Assembly: GCF_014250685.1 (NCBI RefSeq)
Contig: NZ_JACFAJ010000006.1
Span: 1 to 64,000, forward strand
From: Cetobacterium sp. 2A
Lineage (GTDB): Bacteria; Fusobacteriota; Fusobacteriia; Fusobacteriales; Fusobacteriaceae
Direction: 5' to 3'
Length of the DNA: 64,000 bases
This document shows, in pieces, positions 61,035 through 64,000 of the stretch (positions within the stretch are counted from its first letter, which is position 1; each line of letters starts with the position of its first letter). Made by a program: the position numbers and the translations under genes. The notes beneath the pieces are model-generated. The model made no database searches, had not been told where the DNA came from, and saw nothing but the letters and a program-made list of their open reading frames with translations.

Positions 61035-62366
61035 TTAGTTTTCTTCCTTCTTTCTATATACAAATATTCCAAGTCCTGTTAATACTACAGATATTGCCAT
61101 ATACTCAAGATTTGCTATTGCTGCATAGATAAATATTGATCCTCCACCTATTATAGCAAGAATTGGTATAACTGGATAAAATGGAACAATATAAGGTCTT
61201 TCTAAGTTTGGTTCTTTCTTTCTTAATATAAATAGTCCGTAGAATACCATACAGTAGAAGAACCAGAATAAAGCTACTGGTACATCTCCAAAAACATCTG
61301 GATTACCAGTTATAAACATAGCTGCTAAGAATAAACAAGTAAGTCCATACATTACAAATGAAGAATTTACTGGCTGATCATGAGTTGGATCAACTTTTGC
61401 AAAGAAATTTGATTTTGGTAAATGTCCTTCTATTGCAAGAGAATACGGTACTCTTGTTGAAACCATTGCCATTCCGTTTAATCCTCCAAATGCCGATACC
61501 ATAATTCCTAAGAATATTAACTTAGCTCCCATTTTTCCAAATAACTCTTCTGCTACTCCAAACATTCCTTTTTCCACTAAAACTTCAGCTGGGAATACTT
61601 TTAATAGTGAGAAGTTCAGTAAAACATAAAATATTGCTATAAATCCTAATCCAAATATTATAGATCTTGGTAGATCTTTCTTTACATTTTTTAAATCTCC
61701 AGCTATTGTTCCAACGTATATCCATCCATCGAATGCAAACATTACAGGTACAAGAGCTAATCCTAAAAGTAATAGTGGAGATGTTGTTGTATTAGCAACT
61801 GACGGGGTAACATAAAAAGCTCCCGAAACATTATTAAGAGAAAGTAATCCAAATACAGTTATTAACCCTAATGGGATTAATTTTGCAACCGTTGCCGTTG
61901 TTTGAATTATTCCTCCAACTCTATTTGTGAATACATTTAAAGCATATACTAAAGTCAATGCCGCATAAGCAATCGGTATCAATACATCATTAGTAGCTTC
62001 TACTCCTAAGAAACTAGCTGTAAATACTGCAAAATAATATGCTATTAACCCAACTATTCCAGGGAAGTATATAACCATTTGTGACCATCCAACAAGAAAC
62101 GCTGCTTTAGGTCCATAGATTCTTTTAATCCAAGCTATCATTCCCCCAGTTTCAGGTATTGCTGCTCCAACTTCTGCCGCTGTAAGTCCTGAAATTATTG
62201 AAATAACTCCTCCTAATGCCCAAGCTGCGATAGCTATTTTAGGATTCATTCCCGATGCTAATAAAATTTGTGTTGCCTTGAAAAAGATACCAATTCCTAT
62301 AACTATTCCAACCACCATAGAAAAAGCTACTGGAAACCCATATCTTCCTTGCAATTTATCCTTCAT
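61035..62366 (-). CDS. APC-family amino acid permease
   Basis: 443 residues with twelve predicted membrane helices. TM1 region FSMVVGIVIGIGIFFKATQI carries the unwound G-I-G-I-F substrate motif; SGLTAAEVGAAIPETGGMIA and YGPKAAFLVGWSQMVIYFPG are typical of the LAT/SteT-type subfamily. FDGWIYVGTIAGDLKNVKKD and LPRSIIFG are conserved. It imports or exchanges neutral amino acids. Substrate not determinable. ATG follows GGAGAACA on the minus strand. Confidence 0.9.
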   Translation of the reverse strand: MKDKLQGRYGFPVAFSMVVGIVIGIGIFFKATQILLASGMNPKIAIAAWALGGVISIISGLTAAEVGAAIPETGGMIAWIKRIYGPKAAFLVGWSQMVIYFPGIVGLIAYYFAVFTASFLGVEATNDVLIPIAYAALTLVYALNVFTNRVGGIIQTTATVAKLIPLGLITVFGLLSLNNVSGAFYVTPSVANTTTSPLLLLGLALVPVMFAFDGWIYVGTIAGDLKNVKKDLPRSIIFGLGFIAIFYVLLNFSLLKVFPAEVLVEKGMFGVAEELFGKMGAKLIFLGIMVSAFGGLNGMAMVSTRVPYSLAIEGHLPKSNFFAKVDPTHDQPVNSSFVMYGLTCLFLAAMFITGNPDVFGDVPVALFWFFYCMVFYGLFILRKKEPNLERPYIVPFYPVIPILAIIGGGSIFIYAAIANLEYMAISVVLTGLGIFVYRKKEEN

Positions 62367-62506
62367 TGTTCTCCCTCCCGATACTTTCTTACTTTTTTTT
62401 TAGTATTTTTATTTCTAAGAAGTTTATCACGTCTAATATATTTATACAAGTTTTTTTAAAAAATATTTTAATATTTTTTTAATTTTTTTGATAGAATTAA
62501 TTTCCC

Positions 62507-62535
62507 TTGATTTAACCTCCTATATGAGTTATACT
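62507..62535 (+). promoter_or_regulatory. Promoter of the 48-aa gene
   Basis: TTGATT (62507-62512), 17-base spacer, TATACT (62530-62535), 32 bases before ATG 62568. Confidence 0.7.
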
Positions 62536-62567
62536 TTTTATATTAAAAAAATATATGAGGTGAAATC

Positions 62568-62714
62568 ATGTTTCAAGCAAAAAAAAACAATACTGTTGTA
62601 GATTGGGCTGCTAAAATTTATCTTTTTCCTCTTCTTTTTGCTGGTCTTGTACTTAGATTTTACGATAAATTAATTAATATGAGTAAATTAAAATCAAAAA
62701 AAGGCTGGTATTAA
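62568..62714 (+). CDS. Small single-span membrane protein (48 aa)
   Basis: A short gene with good promoter and ribosome site (GAGGTGAAATC). It begins MFQAKKNNTVVDWAAKIYLF, has one hydrophobic helix (YLFPLLFAGLVLRFY), and ends with basic residues (KLKSKKGWY). No family recognised. Isolated between divergent transcripts and followed by an imperfect terminator, it looks like a real small membrane protein. Confidence 0.6.
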   Translation: MFQAKKNNTVVDWAAKIYLFPLLFAGLVLRFYDKLINMSKLKSKKGWY

Positions 62715-62730
62715 TTTACCATCCTTTTTC
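62696..62730 (+). terminator. Imperfect terminator after the 48-aa gene
   Basis: AAAAGG-TGGTA pairs with TACCA-CCTTTTT around one C-T mismatch, five T after. It overlaps the stop codon. Confidence 0.6.
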
Positions 62731-62738
62731 TATATATA

Positions 62739-63443
62739 TTATTGTTCAAAAACTCCAAGATCTTTATTATCAAAAAGCAACTCTACTTTTTTATTTTCCA
62801 ATAAGTGAGCGTATTCTTTGATAAACCATTCAACAAGTTCTTTATCTTGTTTTACAACTGTTCCGTTATCTATAAATATATTGATTGTTATACTTTCAAA
62901 ATATTTAAGTCCAAGTTCTATATCTTTTGATATCATTTCTTTAGTTTGCCCCTGTACACATATTAAAAGACAAACTGAAAATAACTTTTCTGAAAGTTCC
63001 TTTATCTCTTTTTCATTAACTTCAAAGTTTTTATTATAAAAATTTATTCTAAAATCATTGTCAAAAGTTTCCATCCCCATTCTAAATCTTATTTCTATTC
63101 CCGGGAAGAAATTTCTAATCTCATCAAGTCTATTTTTATATCCATAATATATTTCAAAATAAACTAACTTTATTTCTTTTTCTATTACAACTTCTCTTAT
63201 TTTTTCTAAAGTTGATTTTGGAAGTTCAAATACAGAGCCTGAATTTATAACCTCTAAAGCTGAGAACTCTCCTGTTACCTCTTTTAAAGTCTCATAGTTT
63301 ACTGATTCTATTTCATTCTCATCTAAAGAGTTATCCTCTATATAATTACAAAAACTACATTTTCCATATTTACATGGAAAACTTTTCAATAAAACCACTT
63401 CTCTTTTATTTCCTTCTGAAACCTTACTATATCTTATCCCCAT
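62739..63443 (-). CDS. Radical-SAM-like protein
   Basis: 234 residues. LLKSFPCKYGKCSFCNYIED holds three Cys as C-x4-C-x2-C at residues 24, 29 and 32, a variant of the radical-SAM cluster motif. LEVINSGSVFELPKSTLEKI and IRFRMGMETFDNDFRINFYN resemble strands of a partial TIM barrel as in Elp3/TIGR01210-type families. The barrel looks short, so it may be a truncated family. It starts two bases after the RNase M5 stop, so both are in one operon. Reaction unknown. Confidence 0.65.
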   Translation of the reverse strand: MGIRYSKVSEGNKREVVLLKSFPCKYGKCSFCNYIEDNSLDENEIESVNYETLKEVTGEFSALEVINSGSVFELPKSTLEKIREVVIEKEIKLVYFEIYYGYKNRLDEIRNFFPGIEIRFRMGMETFDNDFRINFYNKNFEVNEKEIKELSEKLFSVCLLICVQGQTKEMISKDIELGLKYFESITINIFIDNGTVVKQDKELVEWFIKEYAHLLENKKVELLFDNKDLGVFEQ

Positions 63444-63444
63444 A

Positions 63445-63996
63445 TTAATCCCTTATCTCTTTCATTGCTTTTTCAAAATCTTCTACTTTTATTCCATATC
63501 TATTTAATTTAGATAAAAACTGTTTTCCATTTGCATAGCCTATTCCTAAGACTCCTCCAAGCTTTTCTCTTAGATTTGTTGACTCATCTCTTCCAACAAG
63601 ACCATTTTCTATTAAAGTGTTCATGTCAAAAAGATTCTCATTTTGATTTACCACTTCGCACTTTGCTTTTTCTAGAGCCTCTATTATTGTCTCTGGTGAA
63701 GCATTTTCAATTCCAATATCTCCATCCTTAGTTCCAGACTTACGTGTGATGTAAGCATGCTTTACATTAGGGAAATGCTTTTGAATAAACTTACGCAGTT
63801 CTTCACCAACAAAATCAGGATCAGTTAGCACTATTAATCCCTTATTTTCATACGCTTTTCTTAATTTTTCTATATTACCTTTTTTTCTTATCGCGAATCC
63901 ATTAGTTTGAATTAACTCCGCATCTACTGCCGCTTTAACTGCAGATATATCGTCTCTTCCTTCAACTACTATAACCTCTTTTATAATCTTTTTCAT
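63445..63996 (-). CDS. rnmV: Ribonuclease M5 (5S rRNA maturase)
   Basis: 183 residues, complete. Toprim motifs: EVIVVEGRDDISAVKAAVDA (catalytic Glu) and LIVLTDPDFVGEELRKFIQK (D-x-D); then VKHAYITRKSGTKDGDIGIE and the C-terminal LGIGYANGKQFLSKLNRYGI. It cleaves 5S rRNA precursor with ribosomal protein L18. Only four bases of upstream sequence are inside the window, so its promoter is not visible. Confidence 0.94.
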   Translation of the reverse strand: MKKIIKEVIVVEGRDDISAVKAAVDAELIQTNGFAIRKKGNIEKLRKAYENKGLIVLTDPDFVGEELRKFIQKHFPNVKHAYITRKSGTKDGDIGIENASPETIIEALEKAKCEVVNQNENLFDMNTLIENGLVGRDESTNLREKLGGVLGIGYANGKQFLSKLNRYGIKVEDFEKAMKEIRD

Positions 63997-64000
63997 ATCG

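Overview
The window is AT-rich, low-GC DNA that looks like a Fusobacteriota chromosome (Fusobacterium/Cetobacterium type) carrying a large prophage. The host guess is an inference from codon use, strong GGAGG ribosome sites, a 3-dehydroquinate synthase fused to a Ppx/GppA phosphatase, and a selD-selA-selB-yedF-DUF3343-selC block. No rRNA marker is present to confirm it.

Positions 1 to about 25.56 kb hold the late half of a PBSX/XkdX-like contractile-tail prophage, all on the + strand. The order is a Rep-like protein, HTH protein, HNH nuclease, small and large terminase, portal, ClpP-type prohead protease, major capsid, connectors, tail terminator, sheath, tube, tail chaperone with a -1 frameshift, tape measure, baseplate (XkdP/Q/R/S/T/U-like), tail-fibre genes and holins. 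The capsid stretch from about 6.06 to 8.93 kb is full of small indels although its coding sense is still legible. Either this piece of sequence is unpolished or the capsid module is decaying.

The standout is 20.35-24.00 kb. A tail-fibre gene has a constant N-terminus and a C-terminus that can be exchanged. Seven copies of a 12-bp core (ATTAGAGAATTT), in both orientations, each sit at the start of a different promoterless C-terminal cassette, and all are in frame through the shared residues Leu-Glu-Asn-Leu. A tyrosine recombinase gene follows immediately. This is the architecture of an R64-type shufflon serving a prophage receptor-binding protein, with one expressed and six silent tips.

From 25.55 to 27.3 kb lies a short minus-strand accessory region: a ribbon-helix-helix protein, an unrecognised 354-aa protein and a 71-aa acidic protein with a good promoter.

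From 27.5 to 64 kb is ordinary chromosome. It has a DEAD-box helicase, nitroreductase, HAD phosphatase, SpoU methyltransferase, a degenerate UbiB/ABC1-like protein, PotD, a Na/Ca exchanger, dnaN, CorA, Lon, cardiolipin synthase, a PHP hydrolase, an operon of DUF896-asnS-esterase-lipoprotein-msrA, FtsW/RodA, a TrmN6-like methylase, an L,D-transpeptidase-like protein, HtpX, the AroB-Ppx fusion, acylphosphatase, the selenocysteine operon with tRNA-Sec, a PfkB kinase, an EF-G-like GTPase, HU, an AmiD-like amidase, an APC permease, a radical-SAM-like protein and RNase M5. SelD is itself a selenoprotein: an in-frame UGA at 51130-51132 is followed by a short hairpin, so a gene finder that reads UGA as stop would truncate it.
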